A stretch of DNA of 26,345 nt, from positions 1 through 26,345 of the forward strand of contig CANQQH010000004.1 in assembly GCA_947625955.1 (NCBI GenBank), read 5' to 3'. Position 1 is the first letter of the stretch, and each line of letters opens with the position of its first letter. Below the pieces are notes generated by a model. The model did no database searches. It saw only the letters and a list, made by a program, of their open reading frames with translations, and was not told the origin of the DNA. Of this stretch, positions 1 through 7,222 are shown in pieces. The position numbers were made by a program, and so were the translations under genes. Source of the DNA: an uncultured Clostridia bacterium (GTDB taxonomy: Bacteria; Bacillota; Clostridia; Christensenellales; UBA1242).

Positions 1-33
1 ATCCCATACAGCAGTAGTGTTATGGGATTTTTT
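1..33 (+). terminator. Rho-independent terminator of a plus-strand gene left of the window
   Basis: An 8-bp perfect stem (ATCCCATA at 1-8, TATGGGAT at 21-28) with a 12-nt loop is followed by a T-run to 33. The T-run is on the plus strand, so it would end a transcript entering from the left and converging on the minus-strand operon that ends at 109. The stem may extend left of the window. Positions 34-108 hold nothing that I recognise. Confidence 0.6.
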
Positions 34-108
34 ATATTTGTGTTTTATCTCAAAAATCTAATACTATTTGCTACCCTAGTCGATAGAATGGGCTACAACG
101 GGGTAAAT

Positions 109-792
109 TTATAGGTTGAGATATTTCTCATAGTTGAACAATTTCCATGCCCATTTGTCCTCAGGAGGATAAACGCGGAAAACAAGTTTGTCTTTCGAGA
201 CTGGATGATAGAATTTGAGTTCAACGGCAAAGAGATGCAGCGGAACTTTTGGCATATTGGTGCCATACTTTTGGTCGCCGTAGATTGGAAGCGAGATGTT
301 CGCAAGTTGAACGCGAATTTGGTGTCCGCGACCTGTTCCAAGCTTAATTTTCAAGAGGTGAAGATTGTCTTTGCTTTCCAAGCATGTGTAGTCGAGTTCG
401 GCTTTCTTTGCGCCCTCAGTCAGCATTGGAACAACTTTCACCATGTTGTTTTTCTCGTCTTTGAGCAGATAGTTCACAAGCTTGCCCTGTTTTTGCTTCA
501 AATTGCCCTGCACGATCGCGAAATATGTTTTCTCAGCCTCGCCATTTTTGAATTGTTCGCTGAGTCTTGCCGCCGACTTGCTGTTCTTTGCAAAGACCAT
601 GACGCCGCCAGTTGGCCTATCAAGCCTATGCACAAGCCCAACAAAAACATTGCCCGGCTTGTTATATTTCTCTTTGATATATTCCTTCACCATCGAAAGC
701 ATGTCTTTGTCTTTGCTCTCGTCCTCTTGGCTTGGCACATTCTGCGGCTTCAAAACAACAATAATATGATTATCTTCAAAAAGTATTTCCAT
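109..792 (-). CDS. RluA-family RNA pseudouridine synthase
   Basis: The 227-residue protein should isomerise uridine to pseudouridine in rRNA or tRNA in the cytoplasm. It carries the family's catalytic motif HRLDRPTGG at residues 55-63, with Asp58 as the expected nucleophile, and the later segment GRGHQIRVQL typical of RluA/RsuA enzymes. It begins directly with the catalytic fold (MEILFEDNHIIVVLKP) and has no N-terminal S4 domain, like the shorter RluA/TruC-type members. The start ATG is one base after the stop of the methyltransferase gene, with GGAG in that gene's last codons as ribosome site, so the two are co-transcribed. The modified base cannot be told from the sequence. Confidence 0.9.
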   Translation of the reverse strand: MEILFEDNHIIVVLKPQNVPSQEDESKDKDMLSMVKEYIKEKYNKPGNVFVGLVHRLDRPTGGVMVFAKNSKSAARLSEQFKNGEAEKTYFAIVQGNLKQKQGKLVNYLLKDEKNNMVKVVPMLTEGAKKAELDYTCLESKDNLHLLKIKLGTGRGHQIRVQLANISLPIYGDQKYGTNMPKVPLHLFAVELKFYHPVSKDKLVFRVYPPEDKWAWKLFNYEKYLNL

Positions 793-793
793 T

Positions 794-1657
794 CTATTCT
801 CCTATGAACCAACCCGACGTTCCGCAAGGCAAGTTAACTCCCTCTTCGTCGGTTGGCAAGCCTATTTCAAACGCTTCGATTTTTCCCTTCTTACCCTTCA
901 GCGCGAGCGATAGAATATTGCTTAGCACCGACGCGCAGAAACCAGTTGTGTAGCTGTTGATGAGAACGAAAAGTGGTTTATCACTCAAAACTTTCATTGC
1001 AAGTTCAACAAACTCAAAGAGGTTGTCTTCCAAACTCCACACCTCGCCGTTCGCGCCTCTGCCATAGCTTGGCGGATCCATTATGATCGCGTCGTAGAAG
1101 TGCCCCCTCTTGATTTCGCGCTCAACAAACTTTCTGCAATCGTCAACAATATATCTTATTTTTGCGCCGCCAAGCCCGCTGATTTCGGCGTTTTTCTTTG
1201 CGCGCTCAACCATGTTTTTCGCAGCGTCAACATGGCAAACGCTAGCCCCCGCACTCGCACAAGCAACAGTTGCACCGCCGGTGTAGGCAAAGAGGTTGAG
1301 AACATTAATCTCGCGCCCACTTTTTTTGATGAGGTCAATCATCCTGTCCCAATTATACGCCTGCTCCGGGAAAAGGCCCGTGTGCTTGAAGCCCATGGGT
1401 TTGAGCAAAAATTTTAGATTCTTATATGATATGGTCCACTCATCGGGCATACTTTTTTTTCTTTCCCACGCGCCGCCGCCCGAAGAATTTCGGTGATAGT
1501 GAGCGTGAACGCGCTTGTCTGCCGCGAGATTCACGCCAGTTTTCCAGATGATTTGAGGGTCAGGACGCACCAAGAAAATATTGCCCCACCTTTCAAGTTT
1601 TTCCTTGTTTGTTGTGGCAATAATCTCATAGTCTTTCCAGTCTTTTGCAATGTTCAT
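794..1657 (-). CDS. Class I SAM-dependent methyltransferase, RlmI-like (probable rRNA methyltransferase)
   Basis: A 287-residue cytosolic Rossmann-fold methyltransferase. The segment FPEQAYNWDRM (about 96-106) precedes the SAM-binding motif I, VLNLFAYTGGATVA (about 119-132), and the catalytic motif IV, DPPSYGRG (about 193-200), as in the RlmI/RlmK-type 23S rRNA cytosine methyltransferases. It lacks the N-terminal PUA domain of E. coli RlmI. GAGGG precedes the ATG. It lies 15 bp after the HEPN/CBS gene and 1 bp before the pseudouridine synthase, giving a small RNA-modification operon. The fold is clear; RNA as substrate is inferred from family and neighbours. Confidence 0.8.
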   Translation of the reverse strand: MNIAKDWKDYEIIATTNKEKLERWGNIFLVRPDPQIIWKTGVNLAADKRVHAHYHRNSSGGGAWERKKSMPDEWTISYKNLKFLLKPMGFKHTGLFPEQAYNWDRMIDLIKKSGREINVLNLFAYTGGATVACASAGASVCHVDAAKNMVERAKKNAEISGLGGAKIRYIVDDCRKFVEREIKRGHFYDAIIMDPPSYGRGANGEVWSLEDNLFEFVELAMKVLSDKPLFVLINSYTTGFCASVLSNILSLALKGKKGKIEAFEIGLPTDEEGVNLPCGTSGWFIGE

Positions 1658-1672
1658 TTTTGCCCTCGAAAA

Positions 1673-2386
1673 TCAATAGTTGTCGATAATAGTTTGCATA
1701 TCGATAGTGTCGCTCGTGACAACAATACCGATTGGCACTTCGTTATAGTTTCCGTTCTTGGTTATTATAACAACCGAAAGTTTGCGGTTTTGCTGGAACA
1801 AATACAAAACGTTATCAATCGTGACTTGCGAACCAACAACTTCATAGGAGTTTGAGCCGCTTGAAAGGTCGATAGCCTCGCCAACTGGCAACTTCAAAAA
1901 GTCGTCAAGGTCAACGCCGGCAGCAATGCTTGCGCCAATCGTTTCAACAATCATCTTCCTGTTGATAACCCCAACAATCTCGCTTTTGTCGATAACAGGA
2001 ACAACCGAATAGCCTGTTTCAAACAAATGCACCAAAATGTCGGCAAGCGAAGTCTGCCTGCTAACAGTATAAATGGCGCGGTTGGCAACGGTGTCCATAA
2101 CTCTTGGAGGAGTGCAAATCAGCCTTGCAATCTGCTCGAACTTTTCAACAACATTTGTGTTTGGCTCGGCAATCGTTTCCTCGCCGCTCTTGTGAACAAT
2201 GGCGTTGCGAAGCCTGCCATACTCAATGATGTCGTCTTCATACTTGCGAATGATTGTGTTGACTGGTGAAACCTTTCTCACGCAGTCGGAAAAGCTCACG
2301 GTTGGTTTGATATTATAAATTTCTCTCATCCCTTGGTCGAGCCTGTTATATGCGTCTATAAATCTTTTTGAATTACTATCAGCCAT
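1673..2386 (-). CDS. CBS-pair protein with a HEPN-like N-terminal region
   Basis: The 237-residue cytosolic protein has two parts. Residues 1-70 are helical and contain RLRNAIVHKS (58-67), matching the Rx4H signature (R60, N61, H65) of HEPN domains, many of which are RNases or nucleotide-binding toxins. Residues 96-235 form two CBS repeats, the first with VMDTVANRAIYTV and GYSVVPVIDKSEIVGVINR, the second ending in IGIVVTSDTID; CBS pairs usually sense adenine nucleotides. AAGGAG precedes the ATG and a good promoter lies at 2404-2432. It is first in an operon with two RNA-modification enzymes. The CBS call is firm; the HEPN call rests on one motif and needs structural comparison. Function is unknown. 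Confidence 0.75.
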   Translation of the reverse strand: MADSNSKRFIDAYNRLDQGMREIYNIKPTVSFSDCVRKVSPVNTIIRKYEDDIIEYGRLRNAIVHKSGEETIAEPNTNVVEKFEQIARLICTPPRVMDTVANRAIYTVSRQTSLADILVHLFETGYSVVPVIDKSEIVGVINRKMIVETIGASIAAGVDLDDFLKLPVGEAIDLSSGSNSYEVVGSQVTIDNVLYLFQQNRKLSVVIITKNGNYNEVPIGIVVTSDTIDMQTIIDNY

Positions 2387-2403
2387 AAAATCTCCTTGTT
2401 ATG

Positions 2404-2432
2404 ACTATAACACAGCCGCAAAATGTTGTCAA
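2404..2432 (-). promoter_or_regulatory. Sigma-A-type promoter of the CBS/methyltransferase/pseudouridine synthase operon
   Basis: On the minus strand a -35 TTGACA (2427-2432), a 17-bp spacer and a -10 TATAGT (2404-2409) precede the CBS gene. This is close to consensus and directly follows the terminator of the XRE gene. Confidence 0.7.
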
Positions 2433-2433
2433 T

Positions 2434-2461
2434 TAAAAAGGCAAAGCTCTAAACTTTGCCT
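2434..2461 (-). terminator. Rho-independent terminator of the XRE regulator gene
   Basis: Read on the minus strand, an 8-bp stem AGGCAAAG/CTTTGCCT (2454-2461 and 2439-2446) with a 7-nt loop is followed by a run of T. The TAG stop of the XRE gene (2460-2462) overlaps the base of the stem. Confidence 0.75.
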
Positions 2462-2702
2462 ACTCTATTTCAAGGTCGAGGTTTTCAAAAAGTGGGTCGT
2501 TGAGAAACTCTTTGAGCGACATCTTGAACGCCCGCGCAAATCTTATCACGGTTGAAAGCTTGATGTCTTTATAGTCCTCATTGAAAATATGAATCATGGC
2601 AGAATGCGACATGCCAGATATTTTTTCCAGCCTATACTTGCTCATTTTATGCTTCATGAGAAGCGAAGTTAATCTTAGCGCTAGCGCCCTGTTGACAGTC
2701 AT
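2460..2702 (-). CDS. Small XRE-family helix-turn-helix regulator
   Basis: An 80-residue protein made almost only of a Cro/CI-type DNA-binding domain. LLMKHKMSKYRLEKISGMSH is the usual helix 1 to helix 3 region, followed by LSTVIRFARAFKMSLKEFL, the typical fourth and fifth helices. No ligand or dimerisation domain follows. GGAGGG stands 6 nt before the ATG. It is monocistronic, bounded by its own terminator, and divergent from the SRP RNA gene with about 200 bp between them. I see no convincing promoter in 2703-2800. Its targets are unknown; similar proteins are common both as core regulators and in mobile elements, and nothing here marks transfer. Confidence 0.8.
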   Translation of the reverse strand: MTVNRALALRLTSLLMKHKMSKYRLEKISGMSHSAMIHIFNEDYKDIKLSTVIRFARAFKMSLKEFLNDPLFENLDLEIE

Positions 2703-2901
2703 AAAACACCCTCCACAATTTTCTTTCTATATCTATATTACCAAATAAAAATTTTTTCCTAATTGCCCTAAAAGATACCTAACCGCCATTTTTTTACAAA
2801 AATCGACAAGTTTTTCCTCTCTTTCACCCCCCTCTGCACCCTGCGCGGGCACCAAAAAGACAAATTTTGCCAATAATTTTTCAATTTGTGAACTTGAAAT
2901 A

Positions 2902-2930
2902 TTGCAAATGGTTTTTTTTATGTGTATAAT
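2902..2930 (+). promoter_or_regulatory. Promoter of the SRP RNA gene
   Basis: A -35 TTGCAA (2902-2907), 17-bp spacer and perfect -10 TATAAT (2925-2930) end 6 nt before the first paired base of the SRP RNA. The AT-rich stretch 2703-2901 before it contains no gene that I can support. Confidence 0.75.
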
Positions 2931-2936
2931 ATCAAT

Positions 2937-3209
2937 GTGCTGTGCTAAGTGGGGAGCTAGCGGTGCCCTTAACCTGAGATCCGCTCTAGCAGGGCTGAAT
3001 GGCATCTCTCGGCAAAGTGTATGGAAGGCTGGGAGTGGCAAGTGATGATGATACCAAGGTCTTTTGAAGTGGTCATTTGTGAATCGTGTCAGGGCTTAGC
3101 GGCAGCAGCACTAAGCGAAGTTAGACCATCTGTCAAAAGGTTGCTTTGGAGGAGTTAACTACCCCTTTATCGCTTCGGTGCTCTTTGACAAAAGATGTCT
3201 GCACGGCAC
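2937..3209 (+). ncRNA. ffs: Signal recognition particle RNA, long Bacillus-type (scRNA with Alu domain)
   Basis: The roughly 273-nt RNA scaffolds the signal recognition particle with Ffh for co-translational membrane targeting. Its 5' third closely follows the B. subtilis scRNA Alu domain as I recall it (GCTGTGCTAAG, AGCGGTGCCCT, ATCCGCTCTAGCAGGGC). The S-domain hairpin follows at about 3087-3113 with GTGTCAGG and GCAGCAGCACTAAG, the Ffh-binding region. The ends pair: GTGCTGTGC (2937-2945) with GCACGGCAC (3201-3209), one G-U pair. The apical loop reads as UAGC closed by GCU/GGC, fitting the URRC loop class rather than the more usual GGAA. It is the only plus-strand gene, with its own promoter and terminator. 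The exact ends may be a few bases off. Confidence 0.95.
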
Positions 3210-3217
3210 ACCAAAAA

Positions 3218-3246
3218 AAGTGGCATTTCTGCCACTTATTTTTTTT
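3218..3246 (+). terminator. Terminator of the SRP RNA gene
   Basis: An 8-bp stem AAGTGGCA/TGCCACTT (3218-3225, 3230-3237) with a TTTC loop is followed by a T-rich run to 3246. Confidence 0.85.
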
Positions 3247-3254
3247 GTAAAGTT

Positions 3255-3282
3255 AAAAAAAATAGCGTTTCTAAACGCTATT
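3255..3282 (-). terminator. Terminator of the acpP/coiled-coil operon
   Basis: On the minus strand AATAGCGTT/AACGCTATT (3282-3261) with a 4-nt loop is followed by eight T (3262-3255). The hairpin contains the TAG stop of the 301-residue gene. It faces the SRP RNA terminator, closing a convergent pair. Confidence 0.85.
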
Positions 3283-4183
3283 TTTTATCTCTGTCATAAT
3301 TGTTTGCCAAAACATTTTCATATTTCTTTTTGCTGTTTTTCAAATCAAGCATGTTGTTCTTTTGCAATTCCAACATCTCTTCTAGCCTTTTGAGCCTCGA
3401 CGCATCGAAGTTTGAATCAGTTTTGCTTTCTTCGAAAAGTTCGTTATACTTTTCGTGAAGTTCGTCGTAGAGTTGTTTCTCGCGCTTCATAACGCCATTA
3501 TTGAGAAATTTCATCTCTTCGTCATAGTCGTTATAGAATTTGCCATCGCAAGGGAGAAAATCCAAGCTGAATGAGACTTGGTATTTTTTCATACCCATTT
3601 CTTTCGCCATTTTGTAGTGCTCAACAATCATTAGGTTCGCAAGTGAAGCGCGGTCATGATATCTTGCTCTTGCAAGGCTGACGCCATATTCATATTCCTC
3701 TTCTTCTTTTTGGAATCTTTTAACGGCCGCCTCGTTCGATGAGTCAACCAGTGACCTGTCTGGCTTTTCGAACTTCGTCATCATATAGTCAGCAAAGCAA
3801 GCGCGCGCATGGGTTATGAGGCTCTCAATATACTTTTGGGATTTGCCCATATTGATGCCCTTGACTTCCCCATCAAGCCTGCTTTCATCTTCGCTCATTC
3901 CAAGGTCTTTTGAGAGCTTTTCATAGAGGTCTCTTAAATTGTTTAGTAATTTTTCAGCGTCGTCAAGGTCGGCTGCAATCTGGTTTTTCTCTGCATCCGT
4001 CTTGCCATTTTGGTTGAACTCTTTGATATAGCCAAATCGCTTATTGTTTATGAAATTGATATAGTTTCCAAGCCATTCTTGAAAAGCTTTTTTCTTCGCA
4101 ACTTCATTTTTGTCACGCGAGCCATAAACAATAAATTTATGTTGGTTTAGAACAGAACCAGGCACTTTTCTCACAATTGCCAT
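3278..4183 (-). CDS. Hypothetical cytosolic coiled-coil protein
   Basis: I do not recognise this 301-residue protein. It has no signal peptide or membrane segment. It is rich in Lys, Glu and Asp and mostly helical, with heptad-like stretches around residues 70-95 (LDDAEKLLNNLRDLYEKLSK) and near the C-terminus (LKRLEEMLELQKNNMLDLKN). The first 25 residues (MAIVRKVPGSVLNQHKF) look more like a beta hairpin. The ATG at 4183 is chosen because GAGG sits 6 nt upstream; an in-frame upstream start would place that ribosome site inside the gene. It follows acpP by 8 bp and shares its promoter and terminator. No function can be assigned. Confidence 0.75.
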   Translation of the reverse strand: MAIVRKVPGSVLNQHKFIVYGSRDKNEVAKKKAFQEWLGNYINFINNKRFGYIKEFNQNGKTDAEKNQIAADLDDAEKLLNNLRDLYEKLSKDLGMSEDESRLDGEVKGINMGKSQKYIESLITHARACFADYMMTKFEKPDRSLVDSSNEAAVKRFQKEEEEYEYGVSLARARYHDRASLANLMIVEHYKMAKEMGMKKYQVSFSLDFLPCDGKFYNDYDEEMKFLNNGVMKREKQLYDELHEKYNELFEESKTDSNFDASRLKRLEEMLELQKNNMLDLKNSKKKYENVLANNYDRDKK

Positions 4184-4191
4184 TTTTATCC

Positions 4192-4422
4192 TCACTTCTT
4201 GTTTTTATCGATATAGTTAACAAGATCGCCAACAGTCACGATCGAAGGGATTGCTTCGTCTGGAATTGAGATGTTAAATTCCTCTTCAAGGCTCATAAGA
4301 ATCTCAACAAGGTCAAGAGAGTCGGCGCCAAGGTCAGACGCGATGTTCGTGTTGCTGTTTATTTTCGATTTGTCCAATCTCAATTGTGTTGATAAAATCT
4401 CGATCACTTTTTGCTCAGTCAT
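4192..4422 (-). CDS. acpP: Acyl carrier protein
   Basis: A 76-residue acidic protein that carries growing acyl chains on a phosphopantetheine arm during fatty acid synthesis. The attachment motif GADSLDLVE is present, with Ser35 as the modified residue, followed by the recognition helix (EILMSLEEEFNISIPDE). Length is usual for AcpP. AGGAGG lies 8 nt before the ATG and a promoter at 4449-4478. It is not next to fab or plsX genes; instead it is co-transcribed with a coiled-coil hypothetical gene, so a specialised role is possible. Confidence 0.93.
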   Translation of the reverse strand: MTEQKVIEILSTQLRLDKSKINSNTNIASDLGADSLDLVEILMSLEEEFNISIPDEAIPSIVTVGDLVNYIDKNKK

Positions 4423-4448
4423 TAGTTATTCCTCCTAGTTATATTGAT

Positions 4449-4478
4449 ATTATATATTCTAAGTCCCGCTCAAATCAA
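4449..4478 (-). promoter_or_regulatory. Sigma-A-type promoter of acpP
   Basis: Minus strand -35 TTGATT (4473-4478), 18-bp spacer, -10 TATAAT (4449-4454), 26 bp before the acpP start codon. It lies in the short gap after the htrA-like gene. Confidence 0.65.
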
Positions 4479-4490
4479 GCATTTTTGAGA

Positions 4491-5753
4491 CTAAATATTA
4501 ATTCTCTCTGTTTTTTCAATGGTGAATATCTTTTCAATAACGCTCCCGTCTCTTTCAATAATGAAAGTCACTTTCGTTCCCACTCTCATGGCAAAAACGT
4601 GGTCTTCGAATGTATATTTATTAACCACCTCAACAGTCTTGCCGTCGTAGGAGAAACGGAGGAGCCTGTCGTTTTCCTTGATTCCAGCAGCATAGGCCGG
4701 CGTTCCCTCTTTAACAGACGAAACAACCACTTTGTCAACCAGAATAGTTTTGTCGCCAATGATGCGTGCCTCTTGCATACCACCCGAGTTTTCAAACTCT
4801 GCGCCAACAACAGGCTTCAAAATGGCCGAGTTATCAATAATATTAAATGCCATGTTGCAAGCAAATGTGCCCGGGATTGCGTAAGCAATGCAGTCGATAG
4901 ATGCCGACGAGGTGTCGCCACTCTTGACCGCAACCATGCCGAGATACTGCCCTTTTGCATTGAAAAGTCCGCCACCGCTGTTGCCTGCGTTGATTGGCGA
5001 AGAAATACGAATCACTCTCTGCAAATAGCTGGAATTTGAAACTGAAATCAGTTCGCTTGGAACAGACACAACTCCGTCAGTCACCGAGAATCCCTTGCCC
5101 ATCGGATTGCCGATCGCAACAACATTGTCGCCAAATGAAACGCTGCAACTATCTGCAATTTCGCAAGGATGCGCAATAATGTTTTCGTTCTTATACTCCT
5201 CATCTTCGATTTTGATGACCGCAATGTCGTAGGCAACGCTTGAATACACCCTCGTTGCCTTTATTGGCTTATAGCTGCTGTTCAAAACAACATAGATTTC
5301 ATTTACATCTGGCCTTATAACATGATAGCAAGTGAGAATATATGCGATTCCCTGCTCCTTTTCGTCTTTCAAAATAACGCCTGAGCCTTTTTCAACCATG
5401 TTGTTGAAGAAGTCGTCATAGGTCACGGTTGTCAAACTCTTTTTGAGCCCCGCGTGAACAAGCACTGTCGATGGCAGTGCCTTTGAAACAACCGCCGAAA
5501 CATCTATATCGCCGCCATATATATTATAAACCGAATTGCTGACCACTGGCTTGTTGTTCTTCCCGGAGCCCGAGAAAACAACAATTCCAAGAATAATATT
5601 GAAAATCAAAAGTACGCAAACGAGCAGCGCCAGCAGCTTCGAACTGCCGGAAAATGTGATGCCATTTGTTCCCCTGCCAACACTTTTGCGAGACTGCTGC
5701 CTATAAATTGTGTCGTTATCGTAGGGAATCTTTCCGTTTTGACTACTTTTCAT
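4491..5753 (-). CDS. Membrane-anchored HtrA/DegP-like trypsin-family serine protease
   Basis: A 420-residue protein that should degrade or process misfolded or specific proteins outside the membrane. Residues 38-60 form one membrane helix after a polar cytoplasmic N-terminus; the protease domain (about 85-310) is outside. The triad is visible: His144 in ILTCYHVI, Asp176 in YDIAVIKI and Ser259 in NAGNSGGGLF. A single C-terminal PDZ domain follows (about 316-412, VVSSVKEGTPAYAAGIKENDRLL). This is the layout of B. subtilis HtrA/HtrB/YycK-type proteases. GGAG precedes the ATG. It starts 13 bp after the secreted membrane protein gene, which suggests a shared extracytoplasmic job or a protease and substrate pair. 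Confidence 0.9.
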   Translation of the reverse strand: MKSSQNGKIPYDNDTIYRQQSRKSVGRGTNGITFSGSSKLLALLVCVLLIFNIILGIVVFSGSGKNNKPVVSNSVYNIYGGDIDVSAVVSKALPSTVLVHAGLKKSLTTVTYDDFFNNMVEKGSGVILKDEKEQGIAYILTCYHVIRPDVNEIYVVLNSSYKPIKATRVYSSVAYDIAVIKIEDEEYKNENIIAHPCEIADSCSVSFGDNVVAIGNPMGKGFSVTDGVVSVPSELISVSNSSYLQRVIRISSPINAGNSGGGLFNAKGQYLGMVAVKSGDTSSASIDCIAYAIPGTFACNMAFNIIDNSAILKPVVGAEFENSGGMQEARIIGDKTILVDKVVVSSVKEGTPAYAAGIKENDRLLRFSYDGKTVEVVNKYTFEDHVFAMRVGTKVTFIIERDGSVIEKIFTIEKTERINI

Positions 5754-5766
5754 TTGCTCTCCACTT

Positions 5767-7215
5767 CTATTTTACATCAAACTTGCGTGCTTTAACAAGC
5801 GAATAAATAACAAAACCAATCAAAAATACGCCAAAAGCTCCAATAACGCAATAAATAAAGATGAACACCCAGTTTGAAGTCTTCTTTTCTTTCACCACTT
5901 CAAGCTCAATTTCAGTTTTGTATGAAGCCAGTTCAGGCTTCGCGACTCGCTCTCCGTCAACGCTGACTTCAAGAATGAAGTTTCCGGTGCTATGCGCCTT
6001 CACTTCCAAAACGCCGCCACCCAAATCTTTTATTTCAACGTCGCCATCAACCACCCTGTAACTCAATTCACCAACAGAGCTAAACACCTGGCTTGTTGCG
6101 AACTCCAACTTGTAGGTCGTGCCAACTTTCATGGTTATCTTCTTAGATTGCGCGGTGTTTTTAAGAAATATTGGAGTAAATTCGCGCACCGAAAAGTATT
6201 GCGAATATGAGACTATCAAATTATCGTTGTAGTCCTTGCATTGAACAAACAAAGTGTAGTTTCCCGCCTCGCTAAACTTTATTTTATTGCCCTCATACAC
6301 ACGCTTGGTCGTGTTGTCACTTGGGGAAAGCAAGTTTATGACCCAGACGAATGTTTTTTCATTTGTTGTGTTATTGAATTGTCGGCTGTTCGTGAGGTCT
6401 GTTTCCCCTTCCCACGCATAGTTAACAACGCTGGCAACTGTTGGAACGGTGATTTCGTCGCCAATTATCAAATTGTTTTTTAGTTTTTCATCAAAGCCAT
6501 TGAATGACGCAATTCTATAATCTTGCTTTTCAACAAACAGCCCGCCCTCATTGTTGGTTTCGCCGATATAAACATGATAAAACCTCAGCGCCGCGTATTT
6601 TTCTTGGGCCATTGTTGGCGACTCATAGTCTATTGTCAGCTTCATCGGCCTTTGGCTTTTATAAGAATCGTCATCTTTGTTTGCGCCCGAAAATGGCAAG
6701 CGCAGAAGGTTCCAGCCGTGCGGCAAGGAACTGACGCTCGTCCCATACTTTTCAACTTCCCCAAGCAAAGTTTGCTGAGACATGTTCCAAACAACTTGCG
6801 TTGTTTCAAATTCAAGAGTTATTTTCAAATTGTGAACAGCATAGTCGCTGAAATACATCCACATATAGAGCGCATAATCCTTTGAATCGTCAAAAGGAAT
6901 CGAGGCGTTTGAAACAGTGACATATTCGTTTATGATTTGACTATTTGCATCACTATCAAGTTTGAAACTTGTTCCCGCCATGCGCTTGCCCGTTTCAAAA
7001 TCAAAAGGCGTGAAGCCTGAAACGTTTTCTGGCTTTATATTATAAATGCTCTCAGTTTGGCTTGGGACAGTATTGAAGTTATATGGTATCAAATCGAAGA
7101 TTTCGCTTGGCGTTTCGTCCTCTGCAAAAGCAAAATCGAGCGCATGAAAAGGCGCCACCAAAAGTAGTGTTAGTGCGGCAAGAAAGACTGATAGTAGCTT
7201 CTTTATTACTTTCAT
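5767..7215 (-). CDS. Secreted, C-terminally membrane-anchored protein of unknown function
   Basis: I do not recognise a family for this 482-residue protein. It has a signal peptide (KKLLSVFLAALTLLLVAPFH, cut probably near AFAEDE), a long beta-rich extracellular part, and a C-terminal membrane helix (about residues 449-473) followed by RKFDVK, so it is a type I membrane protein. A late region (about 360-440) with TMKVGTTYKLEFATS, YRVVDGDVEIKDLGGG and VKAHSTGNFILEVSV resembles bacterial Ig-like domains. An earlier part (VWNMSQQTLLGE, GWNLLRLPFSG) recalls jelly-roll carbohydrate-binding modules, but weakly. The ATG at 7215 follows AGGAG; upstream in-frame codons belong to the ung end. It lies between ung and an HtrA-like protease. 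Confidence 0.8.
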   Translation of the reverse strand: MKVIKKLLSVFLAALTLLLVAPFHALDFAFAEDETPSEIFDLIPYNFNTVPSQTESIYNIKPENVSGFTPFDFETGKRMAGTSFKLDSDANSQIINEYVTVSNASIPFDDSKDYALYMWMYFSDYAVHNLKITLEFETTQVVWNMSQQTLLGEVEKYGTSVSSLPHGWNLLRLPFSGANKDDDSYKSQRPMKLTIDYESPTMAQEKYAALRFYHVYIGETNNEGGLFVEKQDYRIASFNGFDEKLKNNLIIGDEITVPTVASVVNYAWEGETDLTNSRQFNNTTNEKTFVWVINLLSPSDNTTKRVYEGNKIKFSEAGNYTLFVQCKDYNDNLIVSYSQYFSVREFTPIFLKNTAQSKKITMKVGTTYKLEFATSQVFSSVGELSYRVVDGDVEIKDLGGGVLEVKAHSTGNFILEVSVDGERVAKPELASYKTEIELEVVKEKKTSNWVFIFIYCVIGAFGVFLIGFVIYSLVKARKFDVK

Positions 7216-7222
7216 TTTCTCC

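Noticed and set aside
205..807. 200-codon plus-strand frame
   Set aside because: It is antisense to the pseudouridine synthase, whose catalytic motif is clear, and has no ribosome site.
2733..3041. 102-codon minus-strand open frame
   Set aside because: It runs antisense through the 5' part and promoter of the SRP RNA, has no ribosome site and is low-complexity.
4455..4490. Terminator after the htrA-like gene
   Set aside because: CTCAAA/TTTGAG can pair over 6 bp but has no T-run and overlaps the acpP -35 box.
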